This document shows, one piece after another, positions 22,111 to 32,151 of a stretch of 64,000 nt of DNA (position 1 is the stretch's first letter; each line of letters starts with the position of its first letter). The notes below the pieces were generated by a model. It was not told the origin of the DNA and ran no database searches. It saw only the letters and a program-made list of their open reading frames with translations. The stretch lies in NCBI GenBank assembly GCA_033558025.1, contig JAUCEF010000008.1, positions 2,790,001 to 2,854,000 on the forward strand, written 5' to 3'. A program made the position numbers and the translations under genes. Source of the stretch: Phytophthora sp. 'mugwort' (taxonomy: Eukaryota > Oomycota > Peronosporomycetes > Peronosporales > Peronosporaceae).

Positions 22111-23100
22111 CTAATACGAAATATATGCTCCCCGGCGTACTAATACCCGGATACAGCGTTTGCGCACTGATAGGGTCAGATCTGTGAGCGTCTTGGGAGG
22201 AATTGCAGCCCATGCCGCCAAAACCGCTTTCTTCAGCTCGTCTTTCCTGTTGTACTGCTTCCCGCCTTCGTAAACTTGCTGGGTCATGATGCCCCATAGA
22301 TTCTCAATACGATTGAGGTCTGGGGACAAAGCTGGCCAGGCCATAACGTCGATCCCTTGGGCCTGAAGCCAGTTCATCGTGTAGCGGGATTTGTGGATGG
22401 CCGCATTGTCTTGTCGAAAAATATGGTTTTCCGCATCGATGAACGGTTGCAGATGCATGCGTATGGTGCTCACATACTTGACGGAGTCTTGGTTGCCATC
22501 CACGAACTTTAATTCAGACTTGGTGTCCGCACGAAATGCTCCCCAAATCATGACACCACCGCCACCAGTATGACGACGGACGTTGAGCTCCTCAGGGCGA
22601 CGCGTGTCGACCCATTCGTAGCGCATGCCATCCGGGCCATCCAGGTTCCACTTCTTCTCATCGCTGAACGCCACTTGACACCACGCTTCGTCATCCTTGA
22701 GGCCCATACGCTCGGCCCACTTGACCTTGCTTCTCGGTGGCGCTTCGTCAACGCTGGAGCGGCACCACGCTTCTTGTACTTGAGCCAGCTCACCGACTTG
22801 ATCACGTGCTGAATCGTATGCACGCTTTGCACCAACTTGAGCTTCTCTTTCACTTTTTTTGCGGACAAACGGAGCACGGACACACAGCGGATGATATGCC
22901 GCTTCTCAAGCGCAGTCACTTTCGACACGCTTTCAAGCCGTTTCTTGGGCTGAAAAAATGGTAGGCGCCTTCACCGCATTCTACACGGCACCGACAGAGC
23001 GTATGAGCACCTGTGCGATGCCCCGGACCGAAAAACCGCGCACTGAGAGCGTCCGAATTGACTCGCGTTCTTTGTCGGACAGATGCGAAGCTCGTGCCAT
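22111..23100 (-). pseudogene. Tc1-like DDE transposase, broken by one stop and about two frameshifts
   Basis: ATG 23100 opens MARASHLSDKERESIRTL, a helix-turn-helix start, but a TAG appears about 39 codons later. A frame change near the T run at 22955 leads into a second helix region (VTALEKRHIIRCVSVLRLS). Another near 22730 leads into the catalytic part, open from 22707 to 22111. That part holds VAFSDEKKWNLDGPDG (first D), IFRQDNAAIHKS (second D) and PALSPDLNRIENLWG (final E). Apart from the early breaks the catalytic domain is well preserved, which points to a fairly recent loss of activity. It lies between the two long inverted repeats of 21854-23422. Confidence 0.9.
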
Positions 23101-23218
23101 GGTTGGCGAATTGAAAAGTGGCGCCACGATTGGTGAGATAGCAGTCTGTACAGTAAACACATTAACAACGCGTGGCGAGGGTTGTGGATCAAACGTACGC
23201 AAACTTTCCGCGAACCCG

Positions 23219-23422
23219 AAGTTATGTTCATATATTGTCGCACCTCGTGAAGTAATATTTCTCATTGTTTTTCAAAATCAGGTGGAATTTAGCATCAAAA
23301 GTTGGTGTAATCTACAGATCTTGCAATTCGTTATAATCCAGGGTAATTTCAGCGAATGAAAACACAATTTGATAAAGAAATAGGAGAGACCGATGGTGTT
23401 CATATACCACTGTCGCGGACTG
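23219..23422 (-). repeat. Right long inverted repeat of the Tc1 element
   Basis: Inner direct-repeat core (complement of TATATGAACA) at 23225-23234 and outer core at 23397-23406, again 172 bases apart. Followed by TA. Confidence 0.9.
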
Positions 23423-23591
23423 TAGTAATAGCATTGTTATCACTACTATCGATACTAGTTTCTGACTACTATCAATCCCTGCTCGTTGCTGTGTCCACCA
23501 CATCAACGATGCGCTAACTTCTATCCGAGCATCCATAAACGCCCACACTAAACCTCAATTCCGCATACAAGCCCGCTAATTCCGCGCGCAA

Positions 23592-25448
23592 ATGGAGCTG
23601 CCGGCAGCTCCGCACTCCTCGCGTTCCCCGAAGCGCCCACGCTCGCCCAGCAGCACCCCCTGCAAGGACCAGAAGAAGCCACGCGCACCCTCACCAAACG
23701 ACGACGTGCGCGATGACACACTGCGTATCGTGACGCAGATGCTGCGCGACGAGAACCGGCAGCTTCTGGCGGACCGCGACGCCCTAGAGCAGAGCAAAAC
23801 GGTTCTGACCGAGCGCCTGGCACAGACGAAGCAAACCATTCGTGACCTTGAGGACGACGTGGCGCGTCTGTACCGCCAGAAGCAGAAGGAGATGGACGCG
23901 CAGCGCAGCGACTTCGAGCAGAAACTACAAGAAGTCACTGCTGCCACTGCTGCGGGAGCCAAAGATTTCAAGGAGATAAGCAATGGTTTACTGTACTCCC
24001 AGCAGACTACTGCTGAGATCCACAGGTTTCTACAGAGCTGCGAGCTGTGGCAGAAGAAATTACAGACGGTGAGTGGGCAATTGCAAGTTAAGGCCGAGAA
24101 CGTGCAGGCTCAGGAGGTACAGGGCGTCGTTAAGGACCTCGTGACGAGTATAGAGATGCAAGCGCTCAGGAACGAGCTAGAGAGCTCGCGGGATCTGCTC
24201 CAGTGGGTCACGTGGCTTCAAGAAGGTACTTCCAAGTACTTGAAGGAGAGAGACAGAGACAGACAGGAAACTGAAGGTTTTGAGGCCATAGAGAAGCAGC
24301 TAATGGACGATAGGGTCGTGGAACTGGAGACGCAACTGGCACAGAAGCGCGCTGTGGAGAGAGAGAAGGAGATGGAGCTGTCGTCGCTGCGAGCAGTCCA
24401 AGAGGAACTGATACACTCGAGTCATGTGGTGCCTAATGAGGAGTTTGAGACGCTGGTGGCGGAGAAGAAGAGAATGGAAGAGGAGCAAAAGGATCTGAAG
24501 AAGAAGATGGAAGAGCAGAGGGACGAGCTGAAGAGTGTGAGGGACGAGAATGCGGCGCTGAAGCAGCATAACGAGAAGCTGGTGCAGGAGACGCGACAGA
24601 TGCGTGAGAAGCGGGAAAAGAGCGAGTTTGAGGCCGTGCAGCAAAGCTTGACACAGGTCGAGGAGCGCAAGAAGCTGCAGGCGCAGCTACAAGCTTTTAA
24701 AGCCAGAGAAGCGAAGCTGACGGCGGTGTTGACATGTGCTGAAAAGGAAATGGAGAAGAGCAAGCAGCGGAAAGAAGAACTGAACATTGTGTACGCCAAG
24801 TTCAGCTCGGCGATGGATTCCTTCTTAGAGAAAACCATGCGCGTAGAGGAGCTCGAACAGGAGCTGAAAGACGCACAGAGCAACGCGCGTGATAGTCAAG
24901 TCCAAAAGCAAGAGCTCGAGAAGCAGATTATCCAGCTACAGCAGGAAAAAATGGACTTGTCAACTGCTCAGCGCTGCAAAAATGAAAATCTGAGGCAGAA
25001 GCTAGCCCAGGTACAGCAGAGGTATACAGTTTTAAAAGAGCTGGAGTCTCAACAGAAGGATTTAGCGAGCCAAATGCAGGCCGAGATCGCTGAGCTGAAG
25101 GCTCAAAACGCGACCCTGAAGGAGGAACAGATCAAACAAGAGCATCAAAGCGTGGGCCAACCTTCTAACGAAGGTGGTAAGCGAGACATAGACAGCGAGA
25201 ATACGCTTGTCGTCCAAGTGGCGGAGAAAGAAGCGCTCCAGATGTTCATGCAGCGGTATTATTCTGCTGCTGAAGAGAAGTGCAGCAGACTGCTCGAGAA
25301 GGTCAGCAAACTGGAGTCTGAGAAATCATCGCTTCAGGAACATACGAAGGAGTCTTGCAGTGTGTTGCGGGTGTGTGCCGATTCTTGTGATGAATCTGTC
25401 CGCGCTTCACTTCTTGACGTTATGGCGACGCTGGAGGGTTTGACATGA
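23592..25448 (+). CDS. Long coiled-coil protein, member 1 of a tandem pair
   Basis: One uninterrupted frame of 618 residues from ATG 23592. The first 40 residues are Pro/Ser/Lys/Arg-rich (RSPKRPRSPS), like a nuclear-localisation or disordered tail. Almost everything after residue 45 is predicted helix with heptad-type Leu/Glu/Lys/Gln patterns, so it should form a long coiled coil. No motor, kinase or other catalytic domain is seen. Residues 175-249 align without gaps to residues 175-249 of the gene at 26834 (about 24 of 75 identical by hand count), and LEDDVARLYRQKQKE (86-100) matches LESDMARLRRQRLKE there. Scaffold or cytoskeletal roles are possible but not shown. The start lies 170 bases after the right end of the Tc1 element. 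Confidence 0.85.
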   Translation: MELPAAPHSSRSPKRPRSPSSTPCKDQKKPRAPSPNDDVRDDTLRIVTQMLRDENRQLLADRDALEQSKTVLTERLAQTKQTIRDLEDDVARLYRQKQKEMDAQRSDFEQKLQEVTAATAAGAKDFKEISNGLLYSQQTTAEIHRFLQSCELWQKKLQTVSGQLQVKAENVQAQEVQGVVKDLVTSIEMQALRNELESSRDLLQWVTWLQEGTSKYLKERDRDRQETEGFEAIEKQLMDDRVVELETQLAQKRAVEREKEMELSSLRAVQEELIHSSHVVPNEEFETLVAEKKRMEEEQKDLKKKMEEQRDELKSVRDENAALKQHNEKLVQETRQMREKREKSEFEAVQQSLTQVEERKKLQAQLQAFKAREAKLTAVLTCAEKEMEKSKQRKEELNIVYAKFSSAMDSFLEKTMRVEELEQELKDAQSNARDSQVQKQELEKQIIQLQQEKMDLSTAQRCKNENLRQKLAQVQQRYTVLKELESQQKDLASQMQAEIAELKAQNATLKEEQIKQEHQSVGQPSNEGGKRDIDSENTLVVQVAEKEALQMFMQRYYSAAEEKCSRLLEKVSKLESEKSSLQEHTKESCSVLRVCADSCDESVRASLLDVMATLEGLT

Positions 25449-25591
25449 TGAACTACGATACGGGGCTCTGATACCGTGAAGCTATCTCACAGAGAGCTTA
25501 TGTTAACATCTCAGATTGATGAACAAGCAGCAAGCAAATGTTTGGAGCAGAACGTCTCCAACTTAAAAGCACGATGTTGTAGAGCAGGTTG

Positions 25592-26086
25592 GACGTGACT
25601 ATTAATGAATGGTTGGGCTTCAAGAGAAGCCCAATGGTGTGCATTTTTATTCAAGGTGCTGATAAATGGGGAAGTGGTCACTTCCCGAAGCGCACGTATA
25701 GGTGGCATCGTGACAAATCTGATGGTTGGTTACCTCCTGGTGGTATATCGACATGGTAACGTTCAGTACTGCCACAACTTCCGCAAAATCGATGGCACAA
25801 CCCCAGATATACAGCATACCATTTCATACCGAGTATCGGGAAGACGCGAGATTGACAATGGAGCCAGATTGATTGGTGAATGCTGGGTCGTGAATACCTT
25901 TTAGCATCGTCTTTAGTCGACGTACGTAGGTTTTCTCCGCTGACAGCCATGGCGCCATTGATTGATTGGAGCGGCATCGGTCAAGTGTTTCGGGTCTCGA
26001 TATACAAAGGGAGGACGTACGAAGTGTGAGATGACGCTGCAAGTGGTGGACGTGACGGAGAATGGAAAACTCCCACGCCATGCTAG
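25592..26086 (+). pseudogene. Possible decayed coding frame between the coiled-coil genes
   Basis: A 164-codon plus-strand frame keeps protein-like composition (GHFPKRTYRWHRDKSDGW, then PLIDWSGIGQVFRVSIYKG) but contains four in-frame stops (TAA at 25757; TGA at 25853, 25877 and 26027) and ends at TAG 26084. No family is recognised. Four stops in 164 codons is only about half the chance rate, so the evidence is weak. It may be a relic of a repeated element or simply non-coding. Confidence 0.28.
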
Positions 26087-26833
26087 TAAAATTTGCAATG
26101 GATACAGGGGAAAAATGATCAGTATCACGCTGAAAGTCCACACGAGAATGAGCTTATCCCGTTCGTAACAAACGTGAATTTGCTGGCCCAGAATTCGTAA
26201 AATACTCTCCCAAGGTGAGTTTGTCCAAGTGCAACGAGCACTGCTCACTACTAGTCCTACATAGCGCCAAAAAAAACGGTACGTGTAGTCCCCCACAGCA
26301 TTTTCTCGGCGCACAGAAACCCGCAGGAACATACTTAACCGCACGGGGATGTGCAAGCCCCAATACCGGAAACTTGCAGGGTTAAGTACAAATGTCTGCT
26401 TGGTGCTTCGTCAAGCTCGTCACTTTCCAAGTTTTGTTTAATGTGAACGTCAAGCGAGTTAGCCAAATGGACCATATGAAGGCTAAAAACGCGTTCGAGA
26501 AATACAATGTCATTCTCGTGGACAGGCACGTAGTCGGGTTTCTCATATACTTTATCGGAGACCACGGTGGTCGTTAAAGTCGGCGTCTACTTCTCTCCTT
26601 GATTGTGAAGACCCACCCTAAGTGATGAGTCTCGCTGCATCTATCGCCGTCAAGCTTCGCTAAAGGCGTTTCAGCTATAACTGCGATGCTCTTGACGTGG
26701 ACGCTGCTTCTCGCTTTGAATTCAAATACGTGAGCAGGAGCTTCGGAACCGGCTTTATTCGGAGTGGGACAAGGTGAGAACTGGTCTACCTTAGTCAAAA
26801 TCTTCAATATTCGACATCACAAACGGAAAGAAG
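26087..26833. other. Upstream region of the second coiled-coil gene
   Basis: Minus-strand frames at 26335-26565 and 26574-26807 look somewhat protein-like (PAHVFEFKARSSVHVKSIAV) but lack ATG starts of their own and match no family known to me. No initiator match was found before ATG 26834. Confidence 0.35.
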
Positions 26834-28033
26834 ATGACGAAGCGCCCCGGAAGGGTTCCGGATAAGGGACAGCGAGACTACACTCGGGTCGTAGGTCCCC
26901 AGCACAAGCACCCGCGTTTAAACTCGCTATCGCAGACAATTATCCCAGTCATGGACGGCGTTGTGCTTCCGGACGACATCGATGAACTATGCACGTATTT
27001 GGATCATAATGATCTACCTACAGACGACACAAATCTGCTACCAAAGCAAAACGATGATAGCTTGCATCGCTTACGCCGACAAGAACACAAGATAAAAGCT
27101 CTGAGAGCTGAAAAACAAGCTTTGCAACGCGATCTATCCCGTAGTCGCCGACTCGGAAGAAATCTGGAAAGTGACATGGCTCGACTGCGTCGTCAGCGGC
27201 TGAAGGAGCTAAGCAACGAGCGTCGAGCAAAACGTGAGATCCATGCTCGAGAGGAAGCCGTCAGTAACCGTGAACGAGCCTGTATATACTCGCAGGAAAC
27301 TCTCGTACGTCTGGAGGCTACTTTCCAGGATGAAATGTACTTATATGAGCAAAATGAGGTGAAAAGTGTCGTACGGGAGCTCGTTAATCGTGTGGAACTG
27401 TCCACTATGATGGTCAATATCCAGAAAACACAAGAAGAATTGGCGTGGATGAAGCTACGGGAGCAAGATTTGCTTGATTGGACTGCTCAATTAGAAGAGA
27501 AACGGTGTGAAACGGAGGATTTCGTCATTATCGAGCGGCAAGTGCTTCATCATCGAGTGGAGAGCTTAGAGACACAGCTTTACTCCGTCCAGCAACGCCT
27601 GCAAACGGAAGAACAAGCTGGTACGGAGCTGACAACCTCGTGTCATTTATTGCAGGAGGAAGTTGCGTGCAAGTCGAACTGGCTCACGGCTTTAGCTCTC
27701 GGCAGCATGTCAATTGTAAATGTCCAGGAGCAGATAGCAAACAGGATGGAGGCCGAGCGAGCCGAATGGCAGCGCAGTGTGACCGACTTACAACAGAAAT
27801 ACGATGAACTTCAAATGCACCACACCAAGCAGTTGGACCAGCTCCAGATCGAAGGCGCTAAACTTCAGGAACAGCTTCGGGTCTCTCAATTAAGCGCGCT
27901 GAACATTCAGAAGCAGCTTCAGATTTCCCAGAAGACTGCGAAGAGCTCCAAAACCCAAGAGAATAAGCTGCAATTGGAGCTCAAGACACTTCGAACCAAG
28001 TTCAAGACGCTTGAAGGCGAGCTCAAGCTCTAA
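26834..28033 (+). CDS. Coiled-coil protein, member 2 of a tandem pair
   Basis: An uninterrupted frame of 399 residues from ATG 26834. Residues 1-75 are mixed and acidic (VVLPDDIDELCTYLDHNDLP), unlike the start of the neighbour. From about residue 76 it is continuous predicted coiled coil. Shared blocks with the 23592 gene include LESDMARLRRQRLKE (111-125), IYSQETL (151-157, against LYSQQTT there), EVKSVVRELV (175-184), ETEDFVIIERQV (226-237) and RVESLETQL (241-249). The collinearity shows an old tandem duplication followed by strong divergence and C-terminal shortening by about 200 residues. The function is unknown and no enzymatic motif is visible. Confidence 0.83.
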   Translation: MTKRPGRVPDKGQRDYTRVVGPQHKHPRLNSLSQTIIPVMDGVVLPDDIDELCTYLDHNDLPTDDTNLLPKQNDDSLHRLRRQEHKIKALRAEKQALQRDLSRSRRLGRNLESDMARLRRQRLKELSNERRAKREIHAREEAVSNRERACIYSQETLVRLEATFQDEMYLYEQNEVKSVVRELVNRVELSTMMVNIQKTQEELAWMKLREQDLLDWTAQLEEKRCETEDFVIIERQVLHHRVESLETQLYSVQQRLQTEEQAGTELTTSCHLLQEEVACKSNWLTALALGSMSIVNVQEQIANRMEAERAEWQRSVTDLQQKYDELQMHHTKQLDQLQIEGAKLQEQLRVSQLSALNIQKQLQISQKTAKSSKTQENKLQLELKTLRTKFKTLEGELKL

Positions 28034-28894
28034 AAATAACGCGAGGCTGGTCGTCAAATTTCCACGTCCCGATCCTGTCTTTGAGATAGCATTGAACCAA
28101 GGACTTGTTTGTTGTCTTCTGACCACCATAACATAAATCATCTCAGTAAGACGCTTCACAGATTTCGAGAAGGCACACAATTTCTTAAATCATCATTATT
28201 CTCCACACGTAAAGATATTGTAGATTTTCGTCAGCTTATTGAGCGAGTTTTTGTTGCGACAATGCAGATACAGTACGAATGCGGCGTTTTTAAAACTTTA
28301 AAGCTTAAAAGCACAAAGCCAAAAAGTTACATGCAGTCCCCAATAACTTTCTTTTTAACGACAATTCGCGGATCTCCATTAAGAAAGAGCGCGGTGGCAC
28401 GCGAAGCATAAAGGAAAGGAAGTGTGCAGGTGTTTGCCTTCCTTCCCTGTCACGATCTCTATGTAAGAGAACAAGGCATTATTAGCTCAAGAATTTCGTC
28501 AGGAGTGGACCTCGGCAAGAGTGATACATGACTCTGTCGTCGTCCTTCTTCAAAATGTCGAGGACGTAGCAAACACTCGCCGTAGTAAACTCTCCTATCG
28601 TCAGCCTCCTGACGAATCGGGATCGCTTTGCTTGTCCCTCTAGCAAATCTAGCACCACAAAAAATCTCCGGGTTTAGAAATTCTAATCCATCACGATCTG
28701 GGTTCAAACTCCTAAACCGCACAGTCTGAAGTCACTTGTCGTCAAGCTCCAACCCAGATTACGCCCAAATTCCACCCAAATTCCACCAAAATGCTCACAG
28801 CTCTGTATGAAGAGGCCAGTACAAGTGTGCATACGGTACGGTACGGGAAATAAATATCTGTCGCTATTTATTTTGCCTCGCTGTCGGTACATTT
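28034..28894. other. Intergenic region
   Basis: Short frames only. Near 28765-28795 a degenerate direct repeat of CCCAAATTCCA occurs. No gene is supported. Confidence 0.4.
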
Positions 28895-29440
28895 CTATGC
28901 TGGCGACGACTCCCCATGGTCATCTGTCTCGCGACCGCAGCACCTCGAGTACGGATGTCGGCGATGTCTCGGCTTAGCGTAAATCTCGGGCGACGGCGGC
29001 GGACTTGACGACGTGAAGCCACTCCAGATGCCGGAGAGTGAGCACACGGCTCGCTGTCGCTCGAGCCGCGGGTGCAGCATGCGAGGTCCGCGGAATGGGA
29101 ACCCGGCGCACGGCGATGGCGGAGACGACGACGAGGCGTCACTCTCCTCCGAGCTCGTCGCCGAATAGTGCGGTCTCCTGTGGATGTGCTGACCTCTGTG
29201 TCTGTGTGTCTGTGTCTCGTGGTGGTCGTCCATGACCTCGATGCGTTTGCGCCACGACTGGAGAAGACACGGAAGCCCCACGGAAGTTGCCGCGGCGTCG
29301 TCTGAACCTGCTCGATGCGCCTCAACACAGCGACTGCGCATGCGTTGGCGGAACTGCTGGATGCGCTCACACAGGAAACTCCCGCCGTCGGGCAACGCTG
29401 AGGGCGACGAGGCTGGAGGAGAGTCAATGGGTCGGGGCAT
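28895..29440 (-). CDS. Hypothetical Ser/Pro/His-rich protein
   Basis: ATG 29440 opens a 181-residue frame. It contains a helix-like segment (CERIQQFRQRMRSRCVEA), a conserved-looking LLQSWRKRIEVMDDHHETQ stretch, then low-complexity acidic and Ser-rich sequence (SATSSEESDASSSSPPSP) and a basic His/Arg tail. No domain or signal peptide is recognised. An overlapping minus-strand frame (29502-28864) is Arg-rich in the way shadow frames of GC-rich genes are, so I prefer this one. Codon bias rather than homology supports it, and it could be a fragment of a longer gene with unseen exons. Confidence 0.5.
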   Translation of the reverse strand: MPRPIDSPPASSPSALPDGGSFLCERIQQFRQRMRSRCVEAHRAGSDDAAATSVGLPCLLQSWRKRIEVMDDHHETQTHRHRGQHIHRRPHYSATSSEESDASSSSPPSPCAGFPFRGPRMLHPRLERQRAVCSLSGIWSGFTSSSPPPSPEIYAKPRHRRHPYSRCCGRETDDHGESSPA

Positions 29441-31028
29441 GGTCTGGTCTGTGTGTATGTGGCGCTAATTATTGCGGTCTGGCTCGGGTGATGGTAGTTC
29501 ACAGAAGCAGAATGCGGAGTGAGAGATGCTTCACCTTGTGGTGGTTCTGTAAGTGACCATCGCTGGAGGGTCGGAATGATGGTAAAATGTGCTCTCTATG
29601 CACCAATCAGAACTCAAGCCAAGTCGTAGCGATGACCCTGTGATTGTGTGTTTGCGAGTATTGCTTTAGGTTAAGGCGGACGCTTACGATGTTGTCCGGA
29701 TGCTCCCGGCGGCATGCATTCGCGTTGCTAACCGAATGTTGGCCGGGGTTAATTGATTACAGCTGGCGGCTCGCTTCCGCTTACTGCGTCCTGGGGCCGA
29801 TCAGCACAATACGCCACGGGGTTAAAATAGAAATCAGTCCGGTCGCTGTGCAGAAAGCAAGTTTGCCCTAACGTTACGAGGAATTTTGGCCAGCACGAAG
29901 GTTCCTAGTAGATAGCAAAGCGAGAAACCAGGTGACTTCAACATTCGCGTGCCTTTGCGTATATCTGGATCTAGGGCATTGGTAGACCGCTTTACAGTGT
30001 ACATTGTTTCCAGTTTGGAGTCAAATTCTCACGCGAAGTATGCTGATAATGGGAAGCTTTGCCACTGGTGGTGAGCCGCTTGGTGTTTCTGAAGTTACGT
30101 CACGCGCGACATGCAGGTGTAAGACAATATGTTTAAAAGCAAGGCAACTGACCACGACCGATAGCTGTACTCAGATTGATTTGGATTGACACGGGGAGTA
30201 AGAATGGTGTTTCACTTCATTGAGTTGTACTTGCTTCCCTCACTCCAGTAGTGCAACTCATAAGAGGGCCATGACTATTATAACTGGACTCAAGCCCCCG
30301 GACAGCGGGCAGCTGAGCATGTACTGCCTGTCATGCTGGCAATGTCAGCACATCTTGTACTGTACAGACTAAAGAGACCGAATCCTTTTTTGTTTTTTTA
30401 AGTTTTATTTATACACTGTATTTTAAAAACATTATTATATTTTATATTTATTAGTTTATATATTAAAATATATAAACAATCATCAAATAGCTTTATGTGC
30501 ATGCAAAAGCCAAGCACCCTCTTGCGTCTGCGCTCTAATCTGATAGATGGAACCAGCGAGGCGGTTCTACCGTCACCTACCTGCGAATATTTTCTCGTCA
30601 GGTATTTGGTATTTGCTTCGCAGCACTTACGGAGCCTAAAGTTTTTTTTGCTTTGGTACTGTAGCGCTCAAATGATGATGTGATGTATAGTAAAAAGGAG
30701 GTGGGGGATATGAGTTCAGTACTATCTACTATCTATACTGGAAAATCTACACAAAACACCTAAAATGTACTGCGTGCACCGTGAAAGCACCGCATGCACG
30801 GTAGAATTGATGCACCACCCATTTTGGCCCAGTCGCAATTACGACGTGGCAATCAGTGCTCCACACTTGGTCTGATCAATTTCAGCCAATCAAAACGGCA
30901 CGGGTTACCTGCCTCCCCCACGCCCCCACCCACGGCTTAGCCACTCATTTTCGAACGAACCCACTACGAAGTTCGTTGCTGTTGTTCGCAGTACGAATAA
31001 CAGCACCGCCACTGACCACTCCTGCAAG
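29441..31028. other. Intergenic region with an AT-rich tract
   Basis: No gene recognised. 30390-30480 is very AT-rich (runs such as TTTTATATTTATTAG). At 30765-30800 a GTGCACCGTGAAAGCACCGCATGCACGG segment contains imperfect GCACCG repeats. The sequence just before 31029 is the probable promoter side of MULE copy B. Confidence 0.4.
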
Positions 31029-32130
31029 ATGAATTCCGACCACGCTCGCCGCTTCAGCCTCCCTTGGCAGCTTATCGCGTCAGTGCCTCAGCGAGATGCC
31101 GATCTCACGGCAGAGTTCAAGAAGTACCGGATCGCGTAAAGTGATCTCGCGCCGTGCTACGTTTGCATGACTCCAACTCGTCATCTCATGCGAGTGCAGC
31201 AGTTGCGTTGCGTCTGTAAGGCACGCGCCGTCGTGCCAATAGGCGTCAAGTGTCTATGGCGAGCGCGAGTCCTGACGTGCCAGCACAGCAGGCTTGTGAC
31301 GATAGGAGTGGCATACGACCAATTGACACCGGCTCGTGCACCACGCCACCCCGTTTTAACGCCCGCGATGAAGGAAGCTGTCCGGGATTGGGTGGGCCAA
31401 GGCCTTAAGCCGAAGCGGATGTGGGTGGCGTTTCTTCAGCACTTCGATCTCGTCGAGAAGACAGCGCCGTATTTCAGTACTGTGCAGCTCTCCGCTCACC
31501 ACTACGCCACCGGGAAACTTGGCAGAAGTGAGTCGCTGACGCAGTGCAGAGAAAAATGAGAGAGATTCGGCCTTCGCTGGAGAAGAGGAAGAAGCGGCTG
31601 CGTTTATCCTCACGTCGAGGACTGACGACAAGGGTAGCGCCGTGACTGGGAATGGTAGTGACCGTGACCCCTTCATCGTCGGTGTCAGCTCGAAGAAGCT
31701 GCTCCGCAGAGCCGACCCGACCCACGATCATTTTGTATTTCACGTTGATGCGACGTACAAGCTGACGCAGATGGTGTATCCTGCCGTGGTGATGGGAATC
31801 TCAGATCGTGCGAAGAGCTTCCACCTGCTTGAAATATTTATCTCCATAGGCTCTTTCGGAACGAATACCCACACCTTGAAGCACTGTTTCGTGCGCGGCG
31901 GTATGTATGCAACAACTCGCCCATGATCCATGTGCACAGCCGACTCCCGGTTACCGGACTGCATCGAGTATTCAGATGGGAAAGCGTATGCCTTCTCCTT
32001 CTTGTAGCCGGTGAGCTCACAAGTGTACTGACCGGGCGGCGAAAAACGTTATGCTTCCCACTCGGCATGAACGCCTTCTTCAACGAACTGCAAAATATTC
32101 GTTGACTGAAGACCGACATGCAGAGGATGC
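31029..32130 (+). pseudogene. MULE-type transposase relic (copy B)
   Basis: ATG 31029 starts MNSDHARRFSLPWQLIASV, interrupted by TAA at 31137. The frame continues with a Cys-rich segment (CYVCMTPTRHLMRVQQLRC), MKEAVRDWVGQGLKPKRM (about 31370) and YFSTVQLSAHHYATGKLG (about 31470). After a frameshift it resumes with DRDPFIVGVSSKKLLRR and the core start FHVDATYKLTQMVYPAVVMG (about 31740), the first catalytic Asp region of MULE transposases. The C-terminal part decays and the SWIM finger of copy A is not seen. The segment order is the same as in 2240-4060, on the opposite strand. Confidence 0.8.
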
Positions 32131-32151
32131 ATATCGGTGGGTAATTCTTGG

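Larger units (their letters stand above)
21854..23422. mobile_element. Tc1-type transposon with 204-bp inverted repeats of IR/DR structure
   Basis: The element starts CAGTCCGC at 21854 and ends with its complement at 23422, with TA outside both ends (21852-21853, 23423-23424). Long inverted repeats span 21854-22057 and 23219-23422, roughly 90 percent alike. Each repeat has an outer and an inner copy of a TATATGAACA-containing site, 172 bases apart on both sides. Sleeping-Beauty-type Tc1 elements have this IR/DR arrangement. The enclosed minus-strand transposase gene is broken, so the copy is not autonomous. Confidence 0.92.

Noticed and set aside
28864..29502. 212-codon Arg-rich frame overlapping the 28895-29440 gene
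   Set aside because: Composition is that of a shadow frame of GC-rich coding DNA; the 181-codon frame has more ordinary composition.
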